Below are positions 14,771 to 22,942 of a DNA stretch of 50,519 nt, in pieces; the first letter of the stretch is position 1, and each line of letters starts with the position of its first letter. This DNA comes from Bacteroidaceae bacterium (GTDB lineage: Bacteria > Bacteroidota > Bacteroidia > Bacteroidales > Bacteroidaceae), in contig JAGAAL010000065.1 in NCBI GenBank assembly GCA_017615245.1, forward strand, positions 1-50,519, written 5' to 3'. Made by a program: the position numbers and the translations under genes. The notes under the pieces were generated by a model, which saw only the letters and a list, made by a program, of their open reading frames with translations, ran no database searches and had not been told where the DNA came from.

Positions 14771-16660
14771 ATGAACAGAAATGTAACTCTGGTTGCAGCC
14801 CTTGCGGTCGTAACCATGTGGGTGGCGGATCTCCATGCCGGGCCCACGGACTCAATCTATGGAGGAAAACTGAACGAAATCGTAGTCACGGGAGCTCGTG
14901 GGTCGGTCGATGCGCGACACATCCCGATGACGGTAACTACTCTTACACGCGGCATGCTGACGAAGGAAAACCGTATGTCTGTATTGCCAACGCTTATGGA
15001 ACAGGTGCCTGGATTGATGATAACCAGTCGTGGCATGATGGGTTATGGTGTCAGTACAGGTTCAGCTGGTGGAATGATGATGCGCGGCCTGTCATCAGGA
15101 ACGGGACAGGTCATGGTGCTCATTGACGGACACCCTCAATATCAAGGCATCTTCGGTCATAGCATTGCCGATAGCTATCAGACGATGGCTGTAGAGCGGG
15201 TTGAGGTCGTCCGCAGTCCTGCTTCGCTCCTTTATGGTTCTAATGCGATGGGCGGAGTCATCAATCTCATCACCCGTAAAAACTATGTCGACGGCGTTAA
15301 CACCGATGTTATCCTCGGAGCTGGCAGCTATGGAACCGTTCAGGCCGAAGCCTGCAATCAGGTACGCAGTGGTAAGTTCAATAGCACCGTAGCTGCGCAA
15401 TATGGACGAAGCGACAATCATCGACGTGATATGGGCTTTGAACAGTATGGCGGATACGTGAAACTCGGCTATGATATTAACGATAACTTCGATATCTACG
15501 CTGACCTCAATCTTACGCATTTCAACGCTTCCAATCCTGGTTCTGTGACGCAACCCAAGCTCGAGAACGATCAGTGGATTACACGCGGGGCAGCAAGTCT
15601 GGTACTCAGTAACCACTTCGATGGGACATCGGGTGCTATTCACATCTACGACAACTTCGGTCGTCACAAAATCAACGATGGCTATAATGTAGGTGGTACG
15701 CCACAGACCGATCTTTTCCGGTCGAAGGATGCGGTTGCAGGTGTCTCAATCTATCAGAACGTCTCACCTTTCGAGGGTAATACCACGACATTCGGATTCG
15801 ATTATCAGCATATCTACGGACATGCATATTACACAGATAGAGCTACCAATCAGGTGGTAACCACACCTCAGCGATTGATGCAGAGTTGTCATTCGCATGA
15901 GAACGAGGTGGCTGGTTACATCGATATCCGTCAGGACATCGCCGACATTCTTACCCTTGATGCAGGTATTCGCTACGACCATCACTCACAAGCAGGTGGT
16001 GAATGGGTTCCTGCCGCAGGTATCGTGGTTCGCCCCGTTAACAATGGTGAAGTGAAATTGGCAGTCAGCAAAGGTTTCCGCAACCCAACTCCGAAGGAAA
16101 TGTTTCTCTACAAGCCAGCCAATGACTCACTCAATGCTGAGCGTATGACGACCTATGAACTATCATGGAAGCAGCGTCTCTTGGACGGACGTCTGAAATA
16201 TGGCATCAGCTTCTTCCTTAACGACGGAAAGAACATCATCCAGACCATTGCTATGAAGAACGTTAATTCGGGCGACTTCCTGCATCGTGGTGTCGAACTC
16301 GAAGCTTCGTATGTGGTGTCTGATCATCTTGCGCTCAATACCAACCACAGTTACCTCCATATGCACAATCCACTCGTGGCTGCACCAGAGTACAAAGGAT
16401 TCATTGGCGCTAATTATCGTCAGGATAGATGGACCGCTAATGCTGGTCTGCAATATGTGGCAGGATTGTACACGTCAGTGGGTGCAACAGAGACCAAAGA
16501 GAATTTCTGTCTGCTCAACCTCTCGCTGAGCTATCAGTTGACTGACAACCTGAACCTCTGGGCCAGAGGAGAGAACCTGTTGGCACAGGAGTATGAAATC
16601 AATCTTGGCTACCCAATGCCTCGCGCAACATTTATGGGTGGAGTGAAAGTCAACTTCTAA
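14771..16660 (+). CDS. TonB-dependent receptor (small, no N-terminal regulatory domain)
   Basis: This 629-residue protein has a signal peptide (MNRNVTLVAALAVVTMWVAD). A plug domain follows (about 35-155; NEIVVTGARGSVDARHIPMT, then GQVMVLIDGHPQYQGIFGHS and LLYGSNAMGGVINLITRK). The barrel ends GGVKVNF, with the C-terminal Phe expected for outer-membrane assembly. It has the size of BtuB/heme/siderophore receptors rather than SusC. The ligand is not evident. It lies just past the rubrerythrin terminator and has no obvious promoter of its own, so it may depend on read-through from the rubrerythrin promoter. A link to iron acquisition is plausible but unproven. Confidence 0.92.
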   Translation: MNRNVTLVAALAVVTMWVADLHAGPTDSIYGGKLNEIVVTGARGSVDARHIPMTVTTLTRGMLTKENRMSVLPTLMEQVPGLMITSRGMMGYGVSTGSAGGMMMRGLSSGTGQVMVLIDGHPQYQGIFGHSIADSYQTMAVERVEVVRSPASLLYGSNAMGGVINLITRKNYVDGVNTDVILGAGSYGTVQAEACNQVRSGKFNSTVAAQYGRSDNHRRDMGFEQYGGYVKLGYDINDNFDIYADLNLTHFNASNPGSVTQPKLENDQWITRGAASLVLSNHFDGTSGAIHIYDNFGRHKINDGYNVGGTPQTDLFRSKDAVAGVSIYQNVSPFEGNTTTFGFDYQHIYGHAYYTDRATNQVVTTPQRLMQSCHSHENEVAGYIDIRQDIADILTLDAGIRYDHHSQAGGEWVPAAGIVVRPVNNGEVKLAVSKGFRNPTPKEMFLYKPANDSLNAERMTTYELSWKQRLLDGRLKYGISFFLNDGKNIIQTIAMKNVNSGDFLHRGVELEASYVVSDHLALNTNHSYLHMHNPLVAAPEYKGFIGANYRQDRWTANAGLQYVAGLYTSVGATETKENFCLLNLSLSYQLTDNLNLWARGENLLAQEYEINLGYPMPRATFMGGVKVNF

Positions 16661-16674
16661 CATAAAACTAAAGG

Positions 16675-16712
16675 AATGCAGGAATTAACGAAAGTTTTCC
16701 TGCATTTTCTTT
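16675..16712 (+). terminator. Terminator after the TonB receptor
   Basis: AATGCAGGAA (16675-16684) pairs perfectly with TTCCTGCATT (16697-16706), followed by TTCTTTG. The T-tract runs directly into the -33 box of the next promoter. Confidence 0.75.
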
Positions 16713-16740
16713 GTCCGCTCCGATTATCTTCGTATCTTTG
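16710..16740 (+). promoter_or_regulatory. GH97 gene promoter
   Basis: TTTG at 16710-16713 and TATCTTTG at 16733-16740 are 19 bp apart. The promoter lies inside the longest reading frame and so rules out starts before about 16747. Confidence 0.8.
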
Positions 16741-16776
16741 TCGTCGAAAACGATAAAACAATTAAATAAACAACTC

Positions 16777-18552
16777 ATGAAACGAATAGTATTAGCAATT
16801 ATCTGTGCCGCATGTGGTATCAGTATGTCTGCTCAGACGTCTCCCAATGGGCGTCTTAAGGCTGAGAAATTCAACGATCACATTACTGTCAGCTATAGGC
16901 TGAACGGGAAGTGGCAGGAAATCTATACGGCAAAGTTCGATGGTATAAATGGAGGTGATACCCGTAGCATCAAGGACGATTATATGATGATATCAGGCAA
17001 ACGCCTACATTGTGTGAACAAGGGCAAGGAGTCGGTTTACTCGCTTCATAGTGGGGGAGTACTCTTCGTCCGTGTCTATAATAACGGAGTGGCTTTCCGT
17101 AAGGTCGGTCGCGAGAGTATGGGCGACAAAGCTGAGACGGACGTGCCAATCACTATACCTTATTATATTAATACATGGATGATGCGTTGGACGGACGGAG
17201 CAGAGGAATTCTACCCGAAGAACCGCTCGTTCAAAGCTGGTGACCGTCTGGCTTATCCTGCTTTGTTTGAGTTCCCAAACAACGTATTCGGATTGCTGAC
17301 CGAGGCTGACATTCATGCTGATCAGGCAGCATCGTCGTTCTATAGCGTGGACGGCAAGACAGAGTTTAACATCCGTCACGACCAAAATGAGCAGTTTGCT
17401 AAGCAGAGTTCGTGGAAGGTGATGATGATAGGTCAATTGAGCGATGTGGTGGAATCGACGTTGGTGACTGACCTCAGCACTCCATGCAAACTGCAGGACA
17501 CGAGCTGGATCCATCCAGGCGTAGTTTCTTGGGTTTACTGGGCATATAATCATGGTTCAAACGACCTGAATATCATCAAGAAATACGTTGACTTAGCGGC
17601 AACGTTGGGACTCCCATACGTGCTGATTGATGCTGAGTGGGACGAGATGAAAGACGGGAAGAGTGTTGTGGACGCCGTAAACTACGCGAAGGAGAAGGGC
17701 GTAAAGCCGATGATTTGGTACAACTCATCAGTAGGATGGGTGAATGGTGCTCCAGGTCCGAAGTATCGTCTAAACAAGCCTGAAGATCGCGAAAAAGAAT
17801 TTGCTTGGTGTGAGAGTATTGGCGTGGCAGGCGTGAAGATAGACTTCTTCAGCGGTGACAACAATATGAACATGTCTTATTGCATCGACTTGATGGAGAG
17901 TGCAGCCAAGCATCATTTGCTAGTGAATTTCCACGGAGCGACTTTCCCACGCGGATGGATGCGTACCTATCCCAATCTCTTGAGTACGGAGGGTGTCTAT
18001 GGTGCCGAATGGTATAACAATGTACCGACGTTCACCAATCGCGCTGCGGCCCATAACGCTACTTTGCCATATACCCGTAATGTAGTCGGTTCGATGGACT
18101 ATACACCATGTGCTTTCAGTGACTCACAACATCCGCATATCACCTCTCATGCTCATGAGCTGGCGCTCACTGCGCTCTACGAGAGCGGTTTGCAACATTT
18201 GGCTGACCGTCCGGAGAGTTTCCTCGCTCAACCAAAGGAAGTGCAGAACTATCTGGGTGAGTTGCCTGCTGCATGGGATGAGACCGTTTTCCTTGGTGGC
18301 TATCCAGCCGAGAGTGCCATCATCGCCCGCAAGAGCGGCACGACATGGTATATCGCTGGCATCAATGGAACCGATCAGGAGCAGACCCTTACGTTCAGCA
18401 CGAAACGTTTGAAGGGTCTTGGTAAGCATGTTACCCAGTTCCAGGATAGCGGCGATAAGAACAGCCCATGGAACATCACTCGCAGCAATTCCGTCGAGAC
18501 GGTGCAGAAGTGTCAGCCTCGTGGCGGATTTGTTATCGTAGTGAAGAAGTAA
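16777..18552 (+). CDS. Glycoside hydrolase family 97 (alpha-galactosidase/alpha-glucosidase type)
   Basis: I place the start at ATG 16777 (MKRIVLAIICAACGISMSAQ, a signal peptide), giving 591 residues; the frame is open to 16711 but the promoter lies within that stretch. The layout matches GH97: an N-terminal beta-sandwich (about 20-270), a catalytic TIM barrel (about 275-530) and a short C-terminal sandwich. GVKIDFF places an Asp at 356, where retaining GH97 enzymes have their nucleophile; STEGVYGAEW carries a conserved acid. Inverting SusB-like members use Glu residues instead, so the retaining, galactosidase-like mode is inferred. The protein is exported, probably periplasmic, and acts on alpha-linked sugars. 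It is a single-gene unit bounded by its own promoter and a terminator. Confidence 0.92.
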   Translation: MKRIVLAIICAACGISMSAQTSPNGRLKAEKFNDHITVSYRLNGKWQEIYTAKFDGINGGDTRSIKDDYMMISGKRLHCVNKGKESVYSLHSGGVLFVRVYNNGVAFRKVGRESMGDKAETDVPITIPYYINTWMMRWTDGAEEFYPKNRSFKAGDRLAYPALFEFPNNVFGLLTEADIHADQAASSFYSVDGKTEFNIRHDQNEQFAKQSSWKVMMIGQLSDVVESTLVTDLSTPCKLQDTSWIHPGVVSWVYWAYNHGSNDLNIIKKYVDLAATLGLPYVLIDAEWDEMKDGKSVVDAVNYAKEKGVKPMIWYNSSVGWVNGAPGPKYRLNKPEDREKEFAWCESIGVAGVKIDFFSGDNNMNMSYCIDLMESAAKHHLLVNFHGATFPRGWMRTYPNLLSTEGVYGAEWYNNVPTFTNRAAAHNATLPYTRNVVGSMDYTPCAFSDSQHPHITSHAHELALTALYESGLQHLADRPESFLAQPKEVQNYLGELPAAWDETVFLGGYPAESAIIARKSGTTWYIAGINGTDQEQTLTFSTKRLKGLGKHVTQFQDSGDKNSPWNITRSNSVETVQKCQPRGGFVIVVKK

Positions 18553-18558
18553 GATAAT

Positions 18559-18592
18559 CGGGGGTTGCGAAAACAATCCCCGACTTTTTTTC
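18559..18592 (+). terminator. GH97 terminator
   Basis: CGGGGGTTG pairs with CAATCCCCG (18559-18582, one G-T pair), followed by ACTTTTTTT. Confidence 0.85.
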
Positions 18593-18630
18593 GCATTTTT
18601 TCTGCATATTTCAAATTAATGTGCATAAAA

Positions 18631-18662
18631 TTTGTGGGACTGCGAGAAAATTCTTAACTTTG
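18631..18662 (+). promoter_or_regulatory. carB promoter
   Basis: TTTG at 18631-18634 and TAACTTTG at 18655-18662 are 20 bp apart. The predicted start, about 18666-18669, falls inside the 5' arm of the hairpin described next. Confidence 0.8.
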
Positions 18663-18663
18663 C

Positions 18664-18708
18664 AGCCCGAAAACTAAAGGACAGTGATTTGGTTTTCGGG
18701 CTTTTTTT
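18664..18708 (+). promoter_or_regulatory. Promoter-proximal terminator hairpin in the carB leader (candidate attenuator)
   Basis: AGCCCGAAAAC (18664-18674) pairs perfectly with GTTTTCGGGCT (18692-18702) around a 17-nt loop, and seven T residues end at 18708. It is a textbook intrinsic terminator, but it sits 2 bp after the -7 box and 58 bp before the carB ATG. A transcript from the promoter would begin inside the 5' arm, so the stem could be complete or shortened depending on the exact start base. Regulation of carB by premature termination is inferred. Confidence 0.65.
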
Positions 18709-18766
18709 ATGCTCGTCGACCACTTATCACGAAGGAACATAACACAGATAAATTTACATTATTCTT

Positions 18767-21700
18767 ATGGACAAGCAACTCAAGAAAGTTCTGGTTCTCG
18801 GCTCTGGCGCGTTGAAGATTGGTCAGGCTGGCGAATTCGATTATTCAGGCTCTCAGGCTCTCAAGGCTTTACGGGAAGAGGGCATCAGTTCAGTTTTGGT
18901 TAACCCAAACATCGCTACTATCCAGACAAGTGAAGGTATTGCTGACAAGGTCTATTTCCTCCCAGTGACACCTTTTTTTGTAACTGAAATTATCAAGAAG
19001 GAACGTCCCGACGGCATCTTGTTGGCCTTCGGCGGACAGACGGCATTGAACTGTGGAACCGAACTCTTCACCAACGGTACGCTGAAAGAGTACGGCGTGC
19101 AGGTGCTTGGCACTTCGGTCGAGGCTATCATGAACACAGAAGACCGTGACCGCTTCGTGAAGGAGCTTGACAAGATTGCCATCAAGACTCCGGTGAGCCA
19201 TGCCGTTGAGAACATGGAGGATGCCTTGAAGGCTGCTCACGAGATAGGTTTCCCAATCATGATCCGTTCGGCCTATGCGCTTGGCGGTCTCGGCAGCGGT
19301 ATCTGTCCTGACGAGGAGACGTTCAAGGCTATCGCCGAGAGTGCTTTCACGTTCGCCCCTCAGATTCTGGTGGAGGAATCGCTGAAGGGATGGAAGGAAA
19401 TCGAGTTTGAAACCATCCGCGACAAGAACGACCATTGCTTCACGGTGGCTTCGATGGAGAACTTCGACCCGCTCGGCATCCACACCGGCGAATCCATCGT
19501 TGTGGCTCCTACTTGCTCATTGACTGATGAGCAGGTGAAGCTGTTACAGGATCTGACCATCAAGACGGTACGTCATCTGAACATCGTCGGCGAGTGCAAC
19601 ATTCAGTTTGCGTTCAATGCAGAGACCAACGACTACCGCGTCATCGAGATCAATGCTCGTCTGAGCCGTTCATCGGCCCTCGCTTCGAAGGCAACGGGTT
19701 ATCCATTGGCTTTCGTGGCAGCGAAGATTGCGCTCGGATACACACTCGACCAGATTGGCGAGATGGGAACTCCAAACTCTGCATACGTCGCTCCATCGCT
19801 CGACTACATGATCTGCAAGATTCCGCGCTGGGACCTCACGAAGTTCACGGGCGTGAGCCGTCAGATTGGTTCGTCGATGAAGTCGGTGGGCGAAATCATG
19901 TCCATCGGTCGTACGTTCGAGGAGATGATTCAGAAGGGCTTGCGTATGATAGGGCAGGGCATGCACGGCTTTGTGGGCAATGACCACGTAAGGTTCGAAA
20001 ACCTCGACGAGGAGCTGGCGAACCCGACCGACCTGCGCATCTTTGCCATCGCACAGGCCTTGGAGGATGGCTACAGCGTGGAGAAGATTGAGGACCTGAC
20101 GAAGATCGATGCTTGGTTCATCAGTCGACTGAAGCACATCGTGGACTTGAAGCATGAGTTGCAGAAACTGAACTCCCTAAGCGAGATCAGCGAAGAATTT
20201 ATGCGTGAGGTGAAATCGTGCGGATTCAGCGACTTCCAGATTGCACGCTTCGTGCTCAAGCCCCAGGGCAACATGGAGCAGGCAAATCTCGAGGTGCGCA
20301 AGTTCCGCAAGGAGATGGGCGTGCTTCCTGCCGTGAAGCGCATCGAAACCGTTGGCGGCGAACATCCCGAACTGACCAATTATCTCTATATGACCTACTG
20401 CACTCAGGGCTACGACGTCAATTACTACCACAACGAGAAGTCCGTTGTCGTGCTCGGATCGGGTGCTTACCGCATCGGCTCGAGCGTGGAATTTGACTGG
20501 TGTTCGGTCAATGCCATCAACACAGCCCGCAAGCTCGGTTACAAGAGTATCATGATCAACTACAATCCCGAGACCGTGTCGACCGACTACGACATGTGCG
20601 ACCGCCTCTACTTCGACGAGCTGTCGTTTGAGCGCGTGCTCGATGTCATCGACCTCGAACAGCCTCGCGGTGTCATCGTCAGCGTGGGCGGACAGATTCC
20701 TAACAACCTCGCTATGAAGCTCTATCGTCAGGACGTGCCAATCCTCGGAACCTCGCCAGTGAACATCGACCGTGCAGAGAACCGCGACAAGTTCTCGGCT
20801 ATGCTCGACAAGCTCGGCATCGACCAACCTGCTTGGCGCGCCCTCACCAGCCACGAGGACATCAAGGAGTTCATCAAGGAAGTAGGCTATCCAGTCCTTG
20901 TCCGTCCGTCGTACGTCCTCTCTGGCGCTGCCATGAACGTCTGCTACAGTGACGAGGAGCTCGACCGCTTCCTCAACATGGCCACCGAGGTCAGCAAGGA
21001 CTATCCTGTGGTTGTCAGCCAGTTCATGCAGGATACGAAGGAGATTGAGTTCGACGCCGTAGCTCAGCAGGGTGAGATTGTAGAGTATGCCATCAGCGAG
21101 CACATCGAGTTCGCAGGTGTTCACTCGGGCGACGCAACCCTCGTCTTCCCGGCACAGCAGATCTACTACTCGACCATCCGTCAGCTCAAGAAGATCAGCC
21201 GTCAGATTGCCAAGGAACTGAACATCTCCGGACCGTTCAACATCCAGTATCTGGCCAAGGGACAGACCGTCAAGGTCATCGAGTGTAACTTGCGTGCCTC
21301 ACGTTCGTTCCCGTTCGTATCGAAGATTCTCAAGCACAACCTCATCGAGACTGCCACGCGCATCATGCTCGATGCTCCTTACACGAAGCCCGACAAGAGC
21401 GAGTTCGACATCGACCGCATCGGCGTGAAAGCCTCTCAGTTCTCCTTCGCCCGTCTCCAGAATGCCGATCCAGTGCTTGGCGTCGATATGAGCTCGACCG
21501 GTGAAGTAGGTTGTCTCGGCGACGACATGAACGAGGCGCTCCTGAATGCGCTCATCGCCACCGGCTACCGCTTGCCGAAGAAGGCTATCCTGATTTCATC
21601 GGGTGGTGCGCGTGGCAAGATGGACCTGCTCGATGCGTGCAAGATGCTCAACGCCAAGGGCTACGACATCTACGGCACACACGGAACCGCCAAGTATCTG

Positions 21701-21979
21701 AACGAGAACGGAGTGCCTACGACTGCTGTTGCATGGCCTGACGAGGAGGGTGAGAACGTGCTCGACTTGATTGCCCAGCACAAGTTCGACCTCATTGTCA
21801 ACGTTCCGAAGAATCAGACGAAGCGCGAGCTGACCAATGGCTACAAGATACGTCGTGCCGCCATCGACCACAACATTCCGTTGATGACCAACGCGCGTCT
21901 CGCCAAGGCGTTCATCGAAGCGTTCACGGAGAAGAGCCTCGCCGACCTCCAGATTAAGAGTTGGCAGGAATACGCATAA
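18767..21979 (+). CDS. carB: Carbamoyl-phosphate synthase large subunit
   Basis: The 1070-residue length is normal for the family. It has two homologous halves, each with a pre-ATP-grasp and an ATP-grasp domain. The first begins KVLVLGSGALKIGQAGEFDY. The second begins near 560 with VVVLGSGAYRIGSSVEFDWC. A C-terminal MGS-like allosteric domain starts at about 940 (KKAILISSGGARGKMDLLDA). The enzyme makes carbamoyl phosphate from bicarbonate, ATP and glutamine-derived ammonia for pyrimidine and arginine synthesis. The partner carA is not adjacent. Codon use is G+C-richer and more biased than neighbouring genes, consistent with high expression. A promoter and terminator-like leader precede it, and a strong terminator follows. 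Confidence 0.98.
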   Translation: MDKQLKKVLVLGSGALKIGQAGEFDYSGSQALKALREEGISSVLVNPNIATIQTSEGIADKVYFLPVTPFFVTEIIKKERPDGILLAFGGQTALNCGTELFTNGTLKEYGVQVLGTSVEAIMNTEDRDRFVKELDKIAIKTPVSHAVENMEDALKAAHEIGFPIMIRSAYALGGLGSGICPDEETFKAIAESAFTFAPQILVEESLKGWKEIEFETIRDKNDHCFTVASMENFDPLGIHTGESIVVAPTCSLTDEQVKLLQDLTIKTVRHLNIVGECNIQFAFNAETNDYRVIEINARLSRSSALASKATGYPLAFVAAKIALGYTLDQIGEMGTPNSAYVAPSLDYMICKIPRWDLTKFTGVSRQIGSSMKSVGEIMSIGRTFEEMIQKGLRMIGQGMHGFVGNDHVRFENLDEELANPTDLRIFAIAQALEDGYSVEKIEDLTKIDAWFISRLKHIVDLKHELQKLNSLSEISEEFMREVKSCGFSDFQIARFVLKPQGNMEQANLEVRKFRKEMGVLPAVKRIETVGGEHPELTNYLYMTYCTQGYDVNYYHNEKSVVVLGSGAYRIGSSVEFDWCSVNAINTARKLGYKSIMINYNPETVSTDYDMCDRLYFDELSFERVLDVIDLEQPRGVIVSVGGQIPNNLAMKLYRQDVPILGTSPVNIDRAENRDKFSAMLDKLGIDQPAWRALTSHEDIKEFIKEVGYPVLVRPSYVLSGAAMNVCYSDEELDRFLNMATEVSKDYPVVVSQFMQDTKEIEFDAVAQQGEIVEYAISEHIEFAGVHSGDATLVFPAQQIYYSTIRQLKKISRQIAKELNISGPFNIQYLAKGQTVKVIECNLRASRSFPFVSKILKHNLIETATRIMLDAPYTKPDKSEFDIDRIGVKASQFSFARLQNADPVLGVDMSSTGEVGCLGDDMNEALLNALIATGYRLPKKAILISSGGARGKMDLLDACKMLNAKGYDIYGTHGTAKYLNENGVPTTAVAWPDEEGENVLDLIAQHKFDLIVNVPKNQTKRELTNGYKIRRAAIDHNIPLMTNARLAKAFIEAFTEKSLADLQIKSWQEYA

Positions 21980-22025
21980 TAATCCGATGACGTAGATCCG
22001 TCCGTTTCACTACGTCGTCACTACC

Positions 22026-22066
22026 GGCCGAGCCTACTGCCGCCATAATCAGGCTCGGCCATTTTT
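22026..22066 (+). terminator. carB terminator
   Basis: GGCCGAGCCT (22026-22035) pairs perfectly with AGGCTCGGCC (22051-22060), followed by ATTTTTG. Confidence 0.85.
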
Positions 22067-22085
22067 GTGTCCATACGTCACTTGC

Positions 22086-22171
22086 GCAATTGTGTTTTCC
22101 ACAATTATACCATCCATCCACGTTTCGTGCATTTGTTGTTTGCACAATTGCACCATCCACCCCTGCTTCGT
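22086..22171. repeat. Two 43-bp direct repeats
   Basis: Positions 22086-22128 and 22129-22171 are adjacent imperfect copies. Both hold TTGT, CACAATT, ACCATCCA and TTCGT at the same places. The first copy has an internal AATTGTG/CACAATT palindrome. No gene lies here. Confidence 0.6.
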
Positions 22172-22186
22172 ATAATCATGATTTGT

Positions 22187-22312
22187 GAGTTTGTACCTAC
22201 GCTTCATCGAGGTATAAACTCATTTTGTGAGTTTGTTCCTCCGTTTCAGCGAGGTGAAAACTCATTCCATGAGTTTGTTCCTCCGTATCACGGAGGTGCA
22301 TTCTAATGCAAC
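22187..22312. repeat. Three 42-bp tandem hairpin units
   Basis: Units start at 22187, 22229 and 22271, exactly 42 bp apart. Each opens GAGTTTGT and has an inner stem such as CCTCCG ... CGGAGG or CCTC ... GAGG. In the first two, GAGTTT also pairs with AAACTC at the end of the unit. The third has lost the outer arm but has a perfect inner stem. They follow directly after the 43-bp repeats and precede the HTH gene promoter. Confidence 0.7.
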
Positions 22313-22393
22313 TTTATATACCTCCGTCAGCCGTTTGTGCAAAAAAGTTTCCCTTTTTTGCCTATTTTTCTTGTCGATGTCAATTCTTTTCCT

Positions 22394-22401
22394 TATCTTT
22401 G
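22394..22401 (+). promoter_or_regulatory. Promoter -7 box of the small HTH gene
   Basis: TATCTTTG is followed by CAGCG and the ATG at 22433. A TTG about 21 bp upstream may serve as the -33 element. It rules out the longer frame starting at 22337. Confidence 0.7.
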
Positions 22402-22432
22402 CAGCGTCAAACCCTCAAACATCGTTTCGCTT

Positions 22433-22900
22433 ATGACTCACAAGCCCCAATTCACCCTCGAACAGCTTTATATCTCGCCGTTCACCGGCCAGCGACACTA
22501 CGACGACGAAGGTCGCAAGTATTACACCCCCCTCGAGCGCAACCTCACGCCTTCGGGCATCCATGTGATGGACCGCTACCTGCAGTTCCTCATGTCGGGC
22601 GGCTTCTATCGTCCAACCTTCTGCACTGCCGAAGGCATTACCACGGCTCAGTTGGCTGCCCTTGTCACTGTGCTCACCGGTTATAACGTAGTTGAGTTCC
22701 AGAACCTCTACGTCATCCAAGTGGCCGAGCAACTGATGCGCTACACGAGCCTGAGCATCGATTACATCGCCCGCAACTATGGCGGCATCAACGCGTCGAA
22801 CTTCTGTCGCATGTATAAACGTATCAAACACGTCTCGCCCGGCCCTCGTCGTGCCGCCATGAGGCAGCCCGGCGACGAGGACAGGTACACGATTAAATAA
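22433..22900 (+). CDS. Small helix-turn-helix protein (AraC-like DNA-binding region)
   Basis: Starting at 22433 (MTHKPQFTLEQLYISPFTGQ) gives 155 residues. The C-terminal part (about 95-145; EQLMRYTSLSIDYIARNYGG then INASNFCRMYKRIKHVSP) resembles the second helix-turn-helix of AraC-type regulators, with the typical S-x-F-x-R-x-[FY]-[KR] pattern. The N-terminal part has no recognised ligand domain. It is a single-gene unit between the tandem hairpin array and a bidirectional terminator. The gene is G+C-rich like carB. A DNA-binding regulator is likely; its targets are unknown. Confidence 0.65.
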   Translation: MTHKPQFTLEQLYISPFTGQRHYDDEGRKYYTPLERNLTPSGIHVMDRYLQFLMSGGFYRPTFCTAEGITTAQLAALVTVLTGYNVVEFQNLYVIQVAEQLMRYTSLSIDYIARNYGGINASNFCRMYKRIKHVSPGPRRAAMRQPGDEDRYTIK

Positions 22901-22901
22901 C

Positions 22902-22932
22902 AGACATCCGCTGACTGGGTCGGCGGATGTCC
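22902..22932. terminator. Shared hairpin between convergent genes
   Basis: ACATCCGC (22904-22911) pairs with GCGGATGT (22923-22930), extendable with a one-base bulge to ACAG/CTGT. It sits between the HTH gene and the convergent phytase-like gene. The T-tracts are weak on both sides. Confidence 0.55.
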
Positions 22933-22942
22933 TGTTTCTGTG

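Noticed and set aside
19483-21124. Long minus-strand frames opposite carB, including 315 codons at 20177-21124
   Set aside because: carB is a certain gene with strong codon bias. Antisense frames of this length arise from its G+C-rich third positions and show no motif.
22067-22312. Possible CRISPR array, because of regular 42-43-bp units
   Set aside because: The units are contiguous, with no unique spacers between conserved repeats, and no cas genes are nearby.
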